Of a stretch of DNA of 64,000 nucleotides, positions 1 through 9,654 are shown in pieces. A program made the position numbers and the translations under genes. The stretch covers positions 434,001 to 498,000 of the forward strand of contig NZ_JAASRS010000001.1 in assembly GCF_011761475.1 (NCBI RefSeq). The letters are read 5' to 3'. How positions within the stretch are numbered: position 1 is the first letter of the stretch; each line of letters starts with the position of its first letter. The notes under the pieces are model-generated. The model searched no databases and was not told the origin of the DNA. It saw only the letters and a list, made by a program, of their open reading frames with translations. This DNA is from Saccharococcus thermophilus (GTDB lineage Bacteria > Bacillota > Bacilli > Bacillales > Anoxybacillaceae).

Positions 1-221
1 TGGTGGCAACGTCCTGCTTGGCGCAGAAGCGTTTTATTGAAGCGGATGGATACGGTATTATTTGTGATGATAATAAACATTCGATGGCGGAGGCCATTCA
101 AACGATGATGGAATCGCTGGATGGATACCGTGACAATATTGCACAAACGTTTGTGGCAAAGCATTCATGGGTGGCAAGAGTAGAAAAAGTGAAAAAGACG
201 TTAATGGGGGAAGACGAATGA
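1..221 (+). CDS. Glycosyltransferase family 4, C-terminal end (truncated by window edge)
   Basis: An open frame enters from the left edge and stops at 219-221, so only about the last 72 residues are visible. The tail (EADGYGIICDDNKHSMAEAI, then a helical end) looks like the end of a GT-B glycosyltransferase, where a nucleotide-sugar-binding Rossmann domain is closed by a C-terminal helix. Its stop overlaps the ATG of the next glycosyltransferase (ATGA at 218-221), so the two are translationally coupled in a polysaccharide operon. The GTG at position 3 is almost certainly internal. The sugar specificity cannot be told from this fragment. Confidence 0.6.
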   Translation, partial: VATSCLAQKRFIEADGYGIICDDNKHSMAEAIQTMMESLDGYRDNIAQTFVAKHSWVARVEKVKKTLMGEDE

Positions 222-1288
222 AAGTATTGCTGTTGGCCCCGAGCAAATCGATTCACACCCATAAATGGGCATTGTTTTATAAAGAAAACGGCATCGATGT
301 CAAAGTGGTCACTTTTAAAGACCATTATTCGCCAGAAAACGCGAAAGAAGTCGAAACAATAGTGTTACCGAAATTGTTACCCGGGAAATTATCCTATATT
401 TCGAGCATATTCGCCATAAAAAAACTGTTGACATCGTTTCAACCTGACATTTTACATGCTCATTATGTGTCGAGTTATGGGTTTGTCGGTGCTCTTTCCA
501 ATTATCATCCATTTTATGTCTCCGTGTGGGGAAGAGATATTTATCAATTTCCGCAACAAAACAATATGAATAAACGTATTGTCGAGTTTGCTTTGGAGCG
601 AGCAGATATGATTTGCTCGACGAGCCATGTCATGGCGATGGAAACGAAAAAATACACGAATAAGCATATTGAAGTAACTCCGTTTGGTGTTGATTTAACA
701 AAGTTTAAACCGCTGGAAAAGCGCGAAAAAGACGTTGTCACAATCGGCACGGTCAAAGCGCTCTCCGACAAATACGGTATCGCTGATTTGATCAAAGCGT
801 TTGCGATCGTTCATAAAAGTTATCCGAATACGAAATTAGTCATTGTCGGTGACGGTCCGCAGCGTCAAGAATACGAGGAATTGGCAGAAAGATTGGGGAT
901 TAGCGGTGTGACGACATTCACCGGACGAGTTCCGAATACAGACGTACCAACTTATATTAACAAAATGGACATTTTCGCTGTACCGTCAACGGAAGATAGC
1001 GAAAGTTTTGGCGTGGCAGCGGTAGAGGCAATGGCTTGCGGGGTTCCGGTAGTCGTATCCAATGTAGGGGGATTGCCGGAAGTGGTGAAAGACGGAATAA
1101 CTGGATTCGTCGTACCGAAAGAGAGCCCGGAAAAGTTGGCGGAAGCGTTTGAAACACTTTTGCGTGACCCACAGTTACGCGCGAAAATGGGAGAAAACGG
1201 GGTTCTTCATGTGAAAGAACATTACAATTGGATTGAAAATGCAATGAAGATGCTTCGCTTATACAAGCAAACATTAAACGAGGTGTGA
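218..1288 (+). CDS. Glycosyltransferase family 4 (GT-B fold)
   Basis: A 356-residue GT4 enzyme, probably cytoplasmic or peripheral to the membrane, transferring a sugar from a nucleotide donor onto a growing surface polysaccharide or lipid-linked glycan. The N-terminal acceptor domain starts MKVLLLAPSKSIHTHKWA. The C-terminal domain carries KLVIVGDGPQ and the retaining-GT4 E-x7-E motif in ESFGVAAVEAMACGVPVV. An upstream in-frame start at 167 exists, but ATG 218 is preferred: it overlaps the previous stop (ATGA) and begins the conserved first beta strand. It is followed after 3 nt by gtaB, so it belongs to the same operon. Acceptor and donor sugars are unknown. Confidence 0.85.
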   Translation: MKVLLLAPSKSIHTHKWALFYKENGIDVKVVTFKDHYSPENAKEVETIVLPKLLPGKLSYISSIFAIKKLLTSFQPDILHAHYVSSYGFVGALSNYHPFYVSVWGRDIYQFPQQNNMNKRIVEFALERADMICSTSHVMAMETKKYTNKHIEVTPFGVDLTKFKPLEKREKDVVTIGTVKALSDKYGIADLIKAFAIVHKSYPNTKLVIVGDGPQRQEYEELAERLGISGVTTFTGRVPNTDVPTYINKMDIFAVPSTEDSESFGVAAVEAMACGVPVVVSNVGGLPEVVKDGITGFVVPKESPEKLAEAFETLLRDPQLRAKMGENGVLHVKEHYNWIENAMKMLRLYKQTLNEV

Positions 1289-1291
1289 AGG

Positions 1292-2158
1292 ATGATTAAA
1301 AAAGCAGTGATTCCGGCAGCAGGTCTTGGTACTCGTTTTTTACCAGCTACAAAAGCGCAGCCGAAAGAGATGCTGCCAATTGTTGATAAACCGACTATTC
1401 AATATATTATAGAAGAGGCTGTCCATTCAGGCATTGAAGACATCATCATTGTGACAGGGAGAAACAAACGGGCGATTGAAGACCATTTTGATAAATCTGT
1501 CGAGTTAGAATTGCTTTTGGAACGGACCGGAAAGCATGATATGCTGAAAATCGTTGAGTCGATTTCGAATTTAGTCGATATTCATTACGTTCGCCAAAAA
1601 GAACCGCTTGGTCTTGGACATGCTGTTTTATGTGCGAAGAAATTTATCGGTAACGAACCATTTGCCGTGCTTTTAGGAGACGACATTATTGATAGCGATG
1701 TTCCAGCATTGCGGCAAATGATTGAACAATATAATGAGGTGCAATCAAGCATTCTTGGCGTAAAAGAAGTACCGCGTTCGGAAGTAAACAAATATGGGAT
1801 TGTCGACTATGCCGAACAAAATGGTGAATTGTTTGCGGTAAAAGGATTAGTAGAAAAGCCAGCCATCGAAAAAGCGCCGTCCACCCAAGCGATCATTGGC
1901 CGGTATATTTTAACCCCAACCATTTTTGATATGCTAGAACAAGTGTCTCCTGATTCGAAAGGGGAAATCCAGTTAACGGATGCGATTGACCGATTATTGT
2001 CCAAGGAAAAAGTATATTCCTACATTATTAAAGGGATGCGTTACGATGTGGGGGATAAGTTTGGATTTCTCCAAGCTTCCATCGATTTTGCGTTAAAGCG
2101 CCCGGATTTAAAAGATAAATTGCAACAATACTTAAAGGAAAAGCTGAAACAATTATGA
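1292..2158 (+). CDS. gtaB: UTP-glucose-1-phosphate uridylyltransferase
   Basis: Makes UDP-glucose from UTP and glucose-1-phosphate in the cytoplasm, feeding teichoic acid glucosylation, glycolipids and exopolysaccharide. The 288-residue length fits the bacterial GalU/GtaB family. It opens with the nucleotide-binding signature PAAGLGTRFLPATKAQPKEM, has LLGDDII in the middle and ends with the family motif GMRYDVGDKFGFLQA. It lies between two GT4 genes with 3 nt upstream and a 4-nt overlap downstream (ATGA), so it is co-transcribed with glycan assembly enzymes. In B. subtilis gtaB lies near tagU/lytR and degSU, which agrees with the genes to the right. Confidence 0.95.
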   Translation: MIKKAVIPAAGLGTRFLPATKAQPKEMLPIVDKPTIQYIIEEAVHSGIEDIIIVTGRNKRAIEDHFDKSVELELLLERTGKHDMLKIVESISNLVDIHYVRQKEPLGLGHAVLCAKKFIGNEPFAVLLGDDIIDSDVPALRQMIEQYNEVQSSILGVKEVPRSEVNKYGIVDYAEQNGELFAVKGLVEKPAIEKAPSTQAIIGRYILTPTIFDMLEQVSPDSKGEIQLTDAIDRLLSKEKVYSYIIKGMRYDVGDKFGFLQASIDFALKRPDLKDKLQQYLKEKLKQL

Positions 2159-3372
2159 GAATCATTTATTTGTGCCAACACTTTCCACCTGAGACGGGCG
2201 CACCGCAAATTCGAGTATACGAAGTGAGCAAGGAACTGATCAAAAGAGGTCATCAAGTGGAAGTGTTGACGGCGTTTCCGCATCATCCGAAAGGAGTCAT
2301 TCCAGAAGAATATCGCGGAATGTTTTATTTATTTGAAGAATGGGATGGTATTCCTGTTCACCGTACATGGATTTATCCGTCCCCAAAAGGGAGTTTTTGG
2401 AAAAGGCTGGCTTCTTACTTTTCTTTTACATTCAGCTCGTTTTATTCCCTTTTTAAATCGAAGCCGACAGATGTGATTATTTGCAACTCCCCGCCTTTGT
2501 TTTTAGGAATTACCGGCTATCTTGGGGCAAAGCTAAAAAGGGCAAAATTTGTATTTAATGTCGCCGATATTTGGCCGGAATCCGCGGTAGAGCTAGGAAT
2601 TTTGAAAAATAAAGCATTTATCCGGATGGCAAGATGGCTTGAGTTGTTTTTATACAAAAAGTCATGGAAAATCGCAGCAGCGACAGAAGGCATTCGTGAT
2701 TATATGATTGAACAAGGGAAAGCGCCGCAGGATGTCTTTTTATTGCCAAACGGGGTAAACACAGATGTATTCAAACCTTTGCCAAAAAATCAAGAGCTAT
2801 TAAGGGAGTTAGGATTAGAAGACAAAGTGGTGTTTACTTATGCCGGAACGATGGGATATGCACAAGGATTGGACTCTGTTTTGCAGGCGGCCGCTTTAAT
2901 TAAAGACGAATATCCAAATGTTCACTTTCTCTTTGTCGGCGATGGCCAGGAGCGGGAAAAGCTAATCCAGTTAAAAGAAGAGCTGCGTCTTGATAATGTT
3001 ACGTTTTACGGTTCCGTGCCTGTATCGAAAATGCCTGACATTTTTTCCATATCGGATTACAGTATTGTGTCGCTGCGTAATATTGATTTATTTAAAGGGG
3101 CGCGGCCATCCAAAATTTTTCCGGCTATCGCTACAGGAACGCCGGTTCTTTATTGTGGAGCCGGAGAGAGCGCCAAAATTTTGGAAACGTATCACTGTGG
3201 GAGAATCGCACCTCCAGAGCAACCAGAAGGAATTGCTGCCGTCATACGGGAGCTAATGCAAATTTCCGAAGAGGAATACCGTACTATGTCGGAAAATGGA
3301 AGAAAATTGGCGGTAGAGGAATATTCGTGGAGTCGTATTGTCGATGATTTATTAAAACATCTTTCCGAATAA
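2155..3372 (+). CDS. Glycosyltransferase family 4, WbuB/WcaI-like
   Basis: A 405-residue GT4 enzyme of the WbuB/WcaI-like type. The N-terminus ETGAPQIRVYEVSKEL and the segment NVADIWPESAVELGIL are typical of that subgroup. The C-terminal half has VHFLFVGDGQEREKL and GARPSKIFPAIATGTPVLYC, which is the donor-binding region. The start ATG overlaps the gtaB stop (ATGA), and a rho-independent terminator follows directly, so this is the last gene of the polysaccharide operon. The likely role is transfer of a HexNAc or deoxysugar onto a surface glycan; substrate identity is inference only. Confidence 0.85.
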   Translation: MRIIYLCQHFPPETGAPQIRVYEVSKELIKRGHQVEVLTAFPHHPKGVIPEEYRGMFYLFEEWDGIPVHRTWIYPSPKGSFWKRLASYFSFTFSSFYSLFKSKPTDVIICNSPPLFLGITGYLGAKLKRAKFVFNVADIWPESAVELGILKNKAFIRMARWLELFLYKKSWKIAAATEGIRDYMIEQGKAPQDVFLLPNGVNTDVFKPLPKNQELLRELGLEDKVVFTYAGTMGYAQGLDSVLQAAALIKDEYPNVHFLFVGDGQEREKLIQLKEELRLDNVTFYGSVPVSKMPDIFSISDYSIVSLRNIDLFKGARPSKIFPAIATGTPVLYCGAGESAKILETYHCGRIAPPEQPEGIAAVIRELMQISEEEYRTMSENGRKLAVEEYSWSRIVDDLLKHLSE

Positions 3373-3380
3373 AAGATAAA

Positions 3381-3425
3381 AAAGAAACCAGCGTGTCCAT
3401 ATTGGTCACACTGGTTTCTTTTTTT
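3381..3425 (+). terminator. Rho-independent terminator of the polysaccharide operon
   Basis: A 15-bp stem (AAAGAAACCAGCGTG pairing with CACACTGGTTTCTTT, one mismatch) with an 11-nt loop is followed by a T-run. It starts 9 nt after the stop of the GT4 gene. Confidence 0.9.
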
Positions 3426-3495
3426 GCCTTAAATGTTATGAAATAGCGCCAAGCATGCTCCGTCTTTTAATAAGAAACTTTTGCACCTTTAAAAT

Positions 3496-5382
3496 CTCAC
3501 ATTTCGCACCCTCTCGACGAAAATCGGGAGGATTTTTTCGTTCCGATGTCGAATGAATCCTTGACACACAAGGAACGTAAAGGAGTTTTTCACTTATGAA
3601 CGTTCAAGTCAAAAAGGTCTATCGCAATTCTTATTTGAATATAATAAGTGCCCTATTCAAGAAACTGGGTCTGCCTCAATTGATTGACCATCTCGTGCCC
3701 GTCGATCCGCAGTGCCAAACGCGAGTCAGCGATGCCGTTCAGGCCATCCTCTACAATGTGTTTGACGGCCGGCAAGCCCTTGTTCACTTGGAACATTGGG
3801 CTCAGGAGGTCGATTGTGAGAAACTCATCCGTCCCGATCTCCATCCTTCCTGGTTGAACGACGATGCGTTGGCCCGTCATCTCGATCGCCTGTATGAGGC
3901 TGGCATTCACAACGTCATCAGCACTTGCTTGATTCATATTTATCGAAAAGAAGGCCTTTCCCTCCGAGCCTTCCACGCCGATACGACGGACAAGACCGTT
4001 TACGGCGCGTATGAATCGGCCTCGTTAGAGGCCTTACAAATCACACATGGCTACAACCGCCATCATCGTTGGCAAAAACAGATCGGTTTCGGACTGGTCG
4101 GCAACGAGGACGGCATCCCGTTTTACGGCGATGTGCACGATGGCAACCTGCCCGATAAAACATGGAATCCCGAGGTGCTGTCTCGTGTCCATGAACAGCT
4201 GAAGCAGGCCAAAATCGAAGACGAATGGATTTACGTGGCCGATTCCGCCGCGATGACGAAAGAGACCCTGGCGCAAACCAAAGCGGCCAACGCCTTTTTG
4301 ATCACCAGAGGCCCTTCGTCGCTCCGGATCGTGAAAACCGCGCTGGCCGAAGCGGATGCTGAGGACACGACGTGGAGCGATCCCTTTACGTTGGCGGAGA
4401 GAAACGGCGCCACGTACCGGGTATGGGAAACGGCCTCGACGTATGAAGGCCACCCCGTTCGGCTGATCGTTGTTGAATCGAGCGCGCTCGACCAGCGAAA
4501 AGGAAAGACGCTTGAAAAAGAACGAACCAAAGAAGCGGAGCTTCTTCGCGAGGAACAAGCCCGTTGGGAGCGTCACCCCTTCTCCTGCCGGGAAGATGCC
4601 GAACAAGCCTTGGCGTCCCTCAAGGCGTCCCTTCGCCCCCGGTTTCATCGGGTTGAGGCCGCGGTCGAAGAGATCGTACGCCTGAAAAAACGGCGCGGAC
4701 GGCCGAAAAAAGGGGCGGAACCCGAGGTGGAGACGCTGTATTTCTTGCACCTTGACGTCGAATTCGACCAAGACGCGTGGGAACAGGCGAGACGGAAAGC
4801 GTCCCGGTTTGTCCTTGTCACGACCGTTCCGAAGGAATGGAAGGGCCAACCCATGGATGCCCAAGAGATCTTGAAGCTGTATAAAGGGCAGATCTCGGTG
4901 GAAATGAACTTCGCTTTTTTGAAAGATCCGTTTTTCACGGATGAGATTTACGTCAAAAAACCAGAACGGGTCGCAGTATTAGGCTATTTGTTTCTGTTGG
5001 CCTTGGCTATTTACCGCGTTTTTCAGCGCCGAGTGCGTCAGTTTATTACTCCAGAACACCCGTTGAAGGGTCCTGGAGGCCGCAAGCTGACCCGGCCGAC
5101 GGGACAGGCGATTTTTCAGCTGTTTCAATATGTGAACGTCGTCCTGTTCAAGCTGCCGGATGGGCGCATCCAACGCTCACTGGATCGCTCCCTTACCCCT
5201 GATCAGCGAAGGATTCTGCAGGGATTGGGCATGGATGAGAGCATCTACGTGTAACGTGATACGGAACGACCAGCGATGGTAAAAAAAGGATTGCCATCGC
5301 TCGTTGTGTTGGTCAAAAAGTTATTCTGAAAAACTAAATAAAAAATCCTTTGTTTTGACCTTGTTAGGGTGCGAAATGTGAG
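3496..5382 (+). mobile_element. IS1634-type insertion sequence, copy 1 (no matching target duplication)
   Basis: A 1887-bp element bounded by 17-bp perfect terminal inverted repeats CTCACATTTCGCACCCT and its complement. The same element occurs three more times in this window with the same length and an identical transposase. A transcription-terminator-like hairpin lies near its right end (about 5266-5315). Its flanks do not match: TAAAAT on the left and GAGAAT on the right. Copies 2 and 4 have perfect 6-bp duplications, so this copy has probably been involved in recombination or an adjacent deletion. Confidence 0.9.
3596..5254 (+). CDS. IS1634-family transposase (DDE), copy 1
   Basis: A 552-residue transposase of the IS1634 group within the IS4 superfamily. 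The N-terminal third resembles the DUF4277 domain that goes with this family. Candidate catalytic acidic residues are in HADTTDKTVYG, YVADSAAMT and SVEMNFAFLKDPFF. A basic stretch KKRRGRPKKG sits in the middle. A ribosome binding site (AAGGAG) precedes the ATG. The long antisense frames inside it are shadows caused by high GC. The protein is identical in all four copies of the window, which indicates recent spread and probably activity. Confidence 0.92.
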   Translation: MNVQVKKVYRNSYLNIISALFKKLGLPQLIDHLVPVDPQCQTRVSDAVQAILYNVFDGRQALVHLEHWAQEVDCEKLIRPDLHPSWLNDDALARHLDRLYEAGIHNVISTCLIHIYRKEGLSLRAFHADTTDKTVYGAYESASLEALQITHGYNRHHRWQKQIGFGLVGNEDGIPFYGDVHDGNLPDKTWNPEVLSRVHEQLKQAKIEDEWIYVADSAAMTKETLAQTKAANAFLITRGPSSLRIVKTALAEADAEDTTWSDPFTLAERNGATYRVWETASTYEGHPVRLIVVESSALDQRKGKTLEKERTKEAELLREEQARWERHPFSCREDAEQALASLKASLRPRFHRVEAAVEEIVRLKKRRGRPKKGAEPEVETLYFLHLDVEFDQDAWEQARRKASRFVLVTTVPKEWKGQPMDAQEILKLYKGQISVEMNFAFLKDPFFTDEIYVKKPERVAVLGYLFLLALAIYRVFQRRVRQFITPEHPLKGPGGRKLTRPTGQAIFQLFQYVNVVLFKLPDGRIQRSLDRSLTPDQRRILQGLGMDESIYV

Positions 5383-5633
5383 GAGAATAGTAGAAATGAT
5401 GAGTTTTTTCACGAATGGTATCCCCCCGTGCTTTGGTATTTTCTATACTATGATAGCGAATTTTGTCGTAATTTCCAATACGAATTAAGTGCTATAATTT
5501 AAGAGAATGAAAGAAAATGGAGGAATACGCTAGAATTTGAACAATTATGGAGATTTAAAGAATTATGGGAAGATATTTGTAGATATTTCCCTTACGTATT
5601 GGAAAAGGGGGGATTTATCGAGGGGATACGATG
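5383..5633. other. Intergenic stretch between IS copy 1 and tagU
   Basis: About 250 bp of AT-rich DNA with no convincing gene. Short frames are broken by stops, and there is one TATAAT-like box near 5502. I see no repeat or RNA gene here. Confidence 0.5.
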
Positions 5634-5680
5634 AAATAAAAAAGCTTCTCTCATAAGCTTATGCCATGAGAGAAGCTTTG
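5634..5680 (-). terminator. Rho-independent terminator of tagU/lytR
   Basis: A 14-bp perfect inverted repeat (AAAGCTTCTCTCAT and ATGAGAGAAGCTTT). The A-run on the + strand just left of it gives a U-run when read from the minus strand. It lies 3 nt beyond the stop of the LCP protein gene. Confidence 0.88.
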
Positions 5681-5683
5681 TCA

Positions 5684-6703
5684 TTAATTTGACGCAGCAG
5701 TATTGGCAGCTGAGTCGTTTTTAGTCAAAGAAGTGTTTGCTTCGCCAAGCGCTTGTTGCAACGTTTTTGTAATGGTGCTGACAGATTCTTCGTCTGGGAT
5801 ATAGTAATATACTCCGTTGATCGTGTCATCGTAGCCTTTTAGATGGAGATTTTCGACATGCGCTTTATTCATTTCTTGGTAAAAATAAATAAAAGATAAC
5901 AAATCGGAAGGCGGAATATTTGTACGCACGTGATCGCCTAACTCTGAAATAATATCGTCGAGTTTCGTCAAGGAAGTGATAGAAGTGCTTTTCTCAATGA
6001 TTGCTTTGATTGCCTGTTTCTCACGTTCGTTTCTTCCAAAATCGCCTCTTGGGTCGGATTTTCTCATTCGTACATAAGCAAGTGCTTCATTTCCGTTCAG
6101 TTTTTGTTTCCCTTTATGGAAGGTGTGCCATTTTAATGAGCCGGTCAACTGAGCTTTAAACGTAAACGGAACATCCACTGTGATTCCGCCAATGGAGTCG
6201 ACAATTTTTTGGAAACCATCGAAGTCGGTGGTAATGTAATAGTCAATTGGGACATCAATTAATTCGTTGACCGCAGCGATGGTGGACTCTATACCACCAT
6301 GGCTGTAGGAATGCGTGATTTTATCTTTTCTGCCTTCTGTAGGAATATAAACGCGCGTATCACGAGGGATGCTTAACAAATAAACTTTGTTTGTTTTTGG
6401 GTTTACGGTTAAAAGCATAATGACATCTGAACGGCCCTCTTCATCGTGATACTGATTTTCTACCCCAACCAATAAAACGGTGAAAGGGTCTTTTCGTATT
6501 TCAATGTGTTGAGTGCGTTTTGACGAACCGAGCGCCTGGTATATTTTCTCTGAAGCTTTTTTTGTTGCCGAATATATGTTGTATCCGAACACACTTATTG
6601 ACCCGATGAACAGGAAAAATATCATGAGTAAAAGTAGGCGGATTTTTTTCTTTTTCTTCTTTTTCTTTTTTACTAATCTTCTTGTATTTCGTGGTTCCAT
6701 CAT
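5684..6703 (-). CDS. tagU: LytR-CpsA-Psr (LCP) family wall polymer ligase
   Basis: A membrane-anchored enzyme whose family transfers undecaprenyl-linked teichoic acids or other glycopolymers to peptidoglycan outside the cell. The 339 residues start with a very basic cytoplasmic tail containing nine consecutive lysines, then one membrane helix (IRLLLLMIFFLFIGSISVF). The extracellular LCP domain has DVIMLLTVNP, LLSIPRDTRVYIP, KITHSYSHGG and ALAYVRMRKSDPRGDFGRNE, which include the acidic and arginine residues that bind pyrophosphate. An SD-like GAGGG precedes tandem ATG codons. The position next to yvyE-degSU matches B. subtilis tagU (lytR). Confidence 0.9.
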   Translation of the reverse strand: MMEPRNTRRLVKKKKKKKKKIRLLLLMIFFLFIGSISVFGYNIYSATKKASEKIYQALGSSKRTQHIEIRKDPFTVLLVGVENQYHDEEGRSDVIMLLTVNPKTNKVYLLSIPRDTRVYIPTEGRKDKITHSYSHGGIESTIAAVNELIDVPIDYYITTDFDGFQKIVDSIGGITVDVPFTFKAQLTGSLKWHTFHKGKQKLNGNEALAYVRMRKSDPRGDFGRNEREKQAIKAIIEKSTSITSLTKLDDIISELGDHVRTNIPPSDLLSFIYFYQEMNKAHVENLHLKGYDDTINGVYYYIPDEESVSTITKTLQQALGEANTSLTKNDSAANTAASN

Positions 6704-6768
6704 ACAGTAACCCTCTTTTCAGTTAGTTTTTGCAAAATATTACCGTCCCAACAGGCTTTTTATATCAT

Positions 6769-7407
6769 TTATATTTCGATTAATTCCTCTAAATACTCCG
6801 TGTTGCCTTCTTTTATTTCCGCTCTTCCATTGGTGAGTTCTGTCATCCATTCCACAAACAGTTGCTTGTTTGCTTCTTCTACAAAAATTTCTAGTTCCAC
6901 ATTTTCAGCATAATGGATATCTTTTATAGTATACACCGAGGAACGCAATTCATTTTCCACTTTTCCAAGCCATGTGTAGTCAATGACCACATGCATGATG
7001 CGCATAAGGCGGCGTTCGACAATGCCCGCTGCTTTCAGGCCTTCGGAGACGGATTTTCCATACGCGCGGACAAGGCCACCGGCTCCGAGCTTAATGCCGC
7101 CAAAATAGCGGGTGACGACGGCAACCGTGTCCTTTAGCCCTTTTTTCTTCAGCACCTCGAGCATTGGAATGCCCGCCGTTCCACTCGGTTCACCATCGTC
7201 ATTCGCTTTTTGAATCTGATCGTGCTCGCCGATAATATAAGCGGAACAGTTATGGGTCGCATCCCAATGCTTTTTTTTGATTTGTTGAATAAACTGAACG
7301 GCTTCTTCTTCCGTCGTTGCTCTATTGATATAGCAGATAAAACGGGATTTTTCAATAACTATTTCATTTTCCCCGTATCCTTTTACAGTGTAATATTTTT
7401 GTAACAA
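6769..7407 (-). CDS. yvyE: YvyE/YigZ family protein (IMPACT family)
   Basis: A cytoplasmic protein of the YigZ/IMPACT family, about 212 residues; the biochemical role is not firmly known, although eukaryotic IMPACT regulates translation control. The N-terminal domain shows YGENEIVIEKSRFICYI and the signatures DDGEPSGTAG and RYFGGIKLGAGGL; a small C-terminal ferredoxin-like domain follows. I chose a TTG start at 7405-7407: GAGGTG lies 9 nt upstream and the protein then starts MLQKYYTVKGYG as in relatives. The frame upstream extends further but has no better start. It is divergent from degS, as in B. subtilis. Confidence 0.85.
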   Translation of the reverse strand: MLQKYYTVKGYGENEIVIEKSRFICYINRATTEEEAVQFIQQIKKKHWDATHNCSAYIIGEHDQIQKANDDGEPSGTAGIPMLEVLKKKGLKDTVAVVTRYFGGIKLGAGGLVRAYGKSVSEGLKAAGIVERRLMRIMHVVIDYTWLGKVENELRSSVYTIKDIHYAENVELEIFVEEANKQLFVEWMTELTNGRAEIKEGNTEYLEELIEI

Positions 7408-7638
7408 AACAAAAATCACCTCGCTGGAAGAGAAACGGGCTTTACTTTTTAACAAAAGTTTAGCTAATTTATGACCAAAACATGTTATACTAATTTTATA
7501 GATTTATATCTATATCCATAAAAATAGTGGATGCTTTTCTTATTATAAATCGACAACATTTTTCCTTCAAATAAATTTTTTTGGCGCGGATACATAAAAC
7601 TGGGCGACGCCAGAACGAGGCATTTACGGGGGATTGAT

Positions 7639-8820
7639 ATGTCTGTAAGCAAAAAGCTAGATGCGACAGAATTAGATAAAATTGTCGAAAAAATGATCGA
7701 CACCGTTCAACATAGCAAGGATGAAATTTTCCAAATCGGCGAACAATCGCGTCAGGAACACGAAAAGTTGCTGCAAGAACTAATGGAAATTAAACGGCTG
7801 ACCCAGCAGACGATAGAAGAAGCGGACAAGCTCGAAGTAAAAGCGCGCTTTTCCCGCCGTCGTCTTTCCGAGGTGAGCCAAAATTTTTCTTCCCACTCCG
7901 AGGAAGAAATTCGCAAGGCATACGAAGAGGCGCATGCATTGCACATGGAGCTGGCGATGGTTCGCGAGCGGGAAAAGCAGCTGCGATTGCGGCGAGATGA
8001 GCTTGAGCGGCGCTTAGCAGGATTGAAAGCGATCATTGAACGTGCCGAGCATTTAGTCGGACAAATTACCGTTGTGCTTCATTATTTAAACAGCGATTTC
8101 CGCCAAGTTGGCGAGTTTATTCAAGGAGCGAAACAAAAACAGGAGTTTGGCCTTAAAATCATTGAGGCACAAGAAGAGGAAAGAAGGCGGTTATCGCGCG
8201 AGATTCATGACGGTCCCGCGCAGACGCTGGCGCATGTCATTATCCGTTCCGATTTAGTGGAAAAAGTGTTAAAAGACCGCGGCATCGATGCCGCGATTGC
8301 CGAAATTCGCGATTTTAAAAAAATGGTTCGTTCCGCCCTTTATGAAGTGCGCAGGATTATTTATGATTTAAGACCAATGGCTCTTGACGATTTAGGTTTA
8401 GTGCCTACACTAAAAAAATACCTACAAACGATCGAAGAGTATAATAAAGGGGTTACTGTTTCCTTCACATACATCGGCGAAGAAATGAGACTGCCGTCCC
8501 GCATGGAAGTGGCGGTATTTCGCCTCGTTCAAGAATCAGTGCAAAATGCCCTCAAACATGCGGAAGCGACAAACATTGAGGTAAAGGTGGAGACCAACAA
8601 CAATCAGCTGCTCGTTATGGTAAAAGATGATGGCAAGGGATTTGACACCACCGTAAAAAAAGAGAACGCCTTTGGACTGATTGGCATGAAAGAACGCGTC
8701 GAATTGCTCGAAGGAACGTTAACGATTCGTTCCAAAGTCGGATTTGGCACGACGGTTTTCATCCGCATTCCATTGAACGTGCATGTACATGACCAAAAAA
8801 GGGAGGAGAGGCATGAATGA
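7639..8820 (+). CDS. degS: Two-component sensor histidine kinase DegS
   Basis: Cytoplasmic kinase that phosphorylates DegU and controls exoenzymes, motility and competence. The 393 residues have a long N-terminal coiled-coil sensor region (roughly 1-175, rich in Glu/Arg/Lys heptads), a HisKA_3 dimerisation helix [18 protein letters not shown] with the phospho-acceptor His about residue 190, and a HATPase domain with [19 protein letters not shown] and [12 protein letters not shown]. No membrane segment is present, as in B. subtilis DegS. Its stop overlaps the DegU start (ATGA at 8817-8820). Confidence 0.95.
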   Translation: MSVSKKLDATELDKIVEKMIDTVQHSKDEIFQIGEQSRQEHEKLLQELMEIKRLTQQTIEEADKLEVKARFSRRRLSEVSQNFSSHSEEEIRKAYEEAHALHMELAMVREREKQLRLRRDELERRLAGLKAIIERAEHLVGQITVVLHYLNSDFRQVGEFIQGAKQKQEFGLKIIEAQEEERRRLSREIHDGPAQTLAHVIIRSDLVEKVLKDRGIDAAIAEIRDFKKMVRSALYEVRRIIYDLRPMALDDLGLVPTLKKYLQTIEEYNKGVTVSFTYIGEEMRLPSRMEVAVFRLVQESVQNALKHAEATNIEVKVETNNNQLLVMVKDDGKGFDTTVKKENAFGLIGMKERVELLEGTLTIRSKVGFGTTVFIRIPLNVHVHDQKREERHE

Positions 8821-9494
8821 AAACTCGCATCGCGATCATTGATGATCATCAACTATTCCGTGAAGGGATTAAACGCATTTTAGAATTTGAAGAAGAATTT
8901 GAAGTCGTTGCCGAAGGCGCGGATGGATGTGAAGCACTTTCCATTGTCGAACAGCATCGGCCGGACATCGTCCTAATGGACATTAACATGCCAAATACGA
9001 ACGGAGTCGAGGCGACGAAACAGCTGATTGAAGCATATCCTGATACAAAAGTCGTCGTTCTTTCCATTCATGATGATGAAAATTATGTCATGCGCGCGTT
9101 GCAAACCGGTGCCACGGGCTATTTATTAAAAGAGATGGATGCCGACACGTTGATTGAAGCGGTGAAAATTGTCGCAGAAGGCGGCTCGTACTTACATCCG
9201 AAAGTGACCCATAATTTGATTCGTGAATACCGCCGTCTCGCATCCGGAAAAGGAGAAAGCAAAGTTGGGAAGCAGGAAGTGCGCCGACCGCTCCATCTGC
9301 TAACGCGCCGCGAGTGCGAAGTACTGCAGCTGCTCGCAGACGGAAAAAGCAACCGTGGAATCGGTGAAGCGCTATACATTAGCGAGAAAACGGTGAAAAA
9401 CCATGTAAGCAGCATTTTGCAAAAACTAAATGTAAACGATCGTACGCAAGCAGTCGTTGTGGCGATCAAAAACGGATGGGTCGAAGTTCGTTAA
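8817..9494 (+). CDS. degU: Response regulator DegU (NarL/LuxR type)
   Basis: A 225-residue transcription factor. The receiver domain (1-120) starts [20 protein letters not shown] and carries the phosphorylation Asp about residue 55 in [15 protein letters not shown] linker leads to a LuxR-type helix-turn-helix [20 protein letters not shown] with [14 protein letters not shown]. In relatives it governs the switch between motility, competence (it assists comK) and exoprotease production, which fits the comF and flagellar genes downstream. ATG 8817 is used because it overlaps the degS stop and gives the conserved N-terminus. Confidence 0.96.
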   Translation: MKTRIAIIDDHQLFREGIKRILEFEEEFEVVAEGADGCEALSIVEQHRPDIVLMDINMPNTNGVEATKQLIEAYPDTKVVVLSIHDDENYVMRALQTGATGYLLKEMDADTLIEAVKIVAEGGSYLHPKVTHNLIREYRRLASGKGESKVGKQEVRRPLHLLTRRECEVLQLLADGKSNRGIGEALYISEKTVKNHVSSILQKLNVNDRTQAVVVAIKNGWVEVR

Positions 9495-9654
9495 TGCGTA
9501 AACATCGTGTCTTTTTCGCTGCTTGCGTTCGTCGAAATGGGTAAACATGCAGCAAAGATTGTCCATTTTTATCGATAGATGATAATGAAATTCGTTCCAT
9601 TTTTCGATATAATAGGCATTAAAGACTATGATGGACGAGGAAGGTAGGAAATGG

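Noticed and set aside
4034-4864. 276-codon antisense frame inside the IS1634-type element (also in the other copies)
   Set aside because: It is the shadow of the GC-rich transposase frame; no SD, no protein-like motifs, and it recurs only because the IS does.
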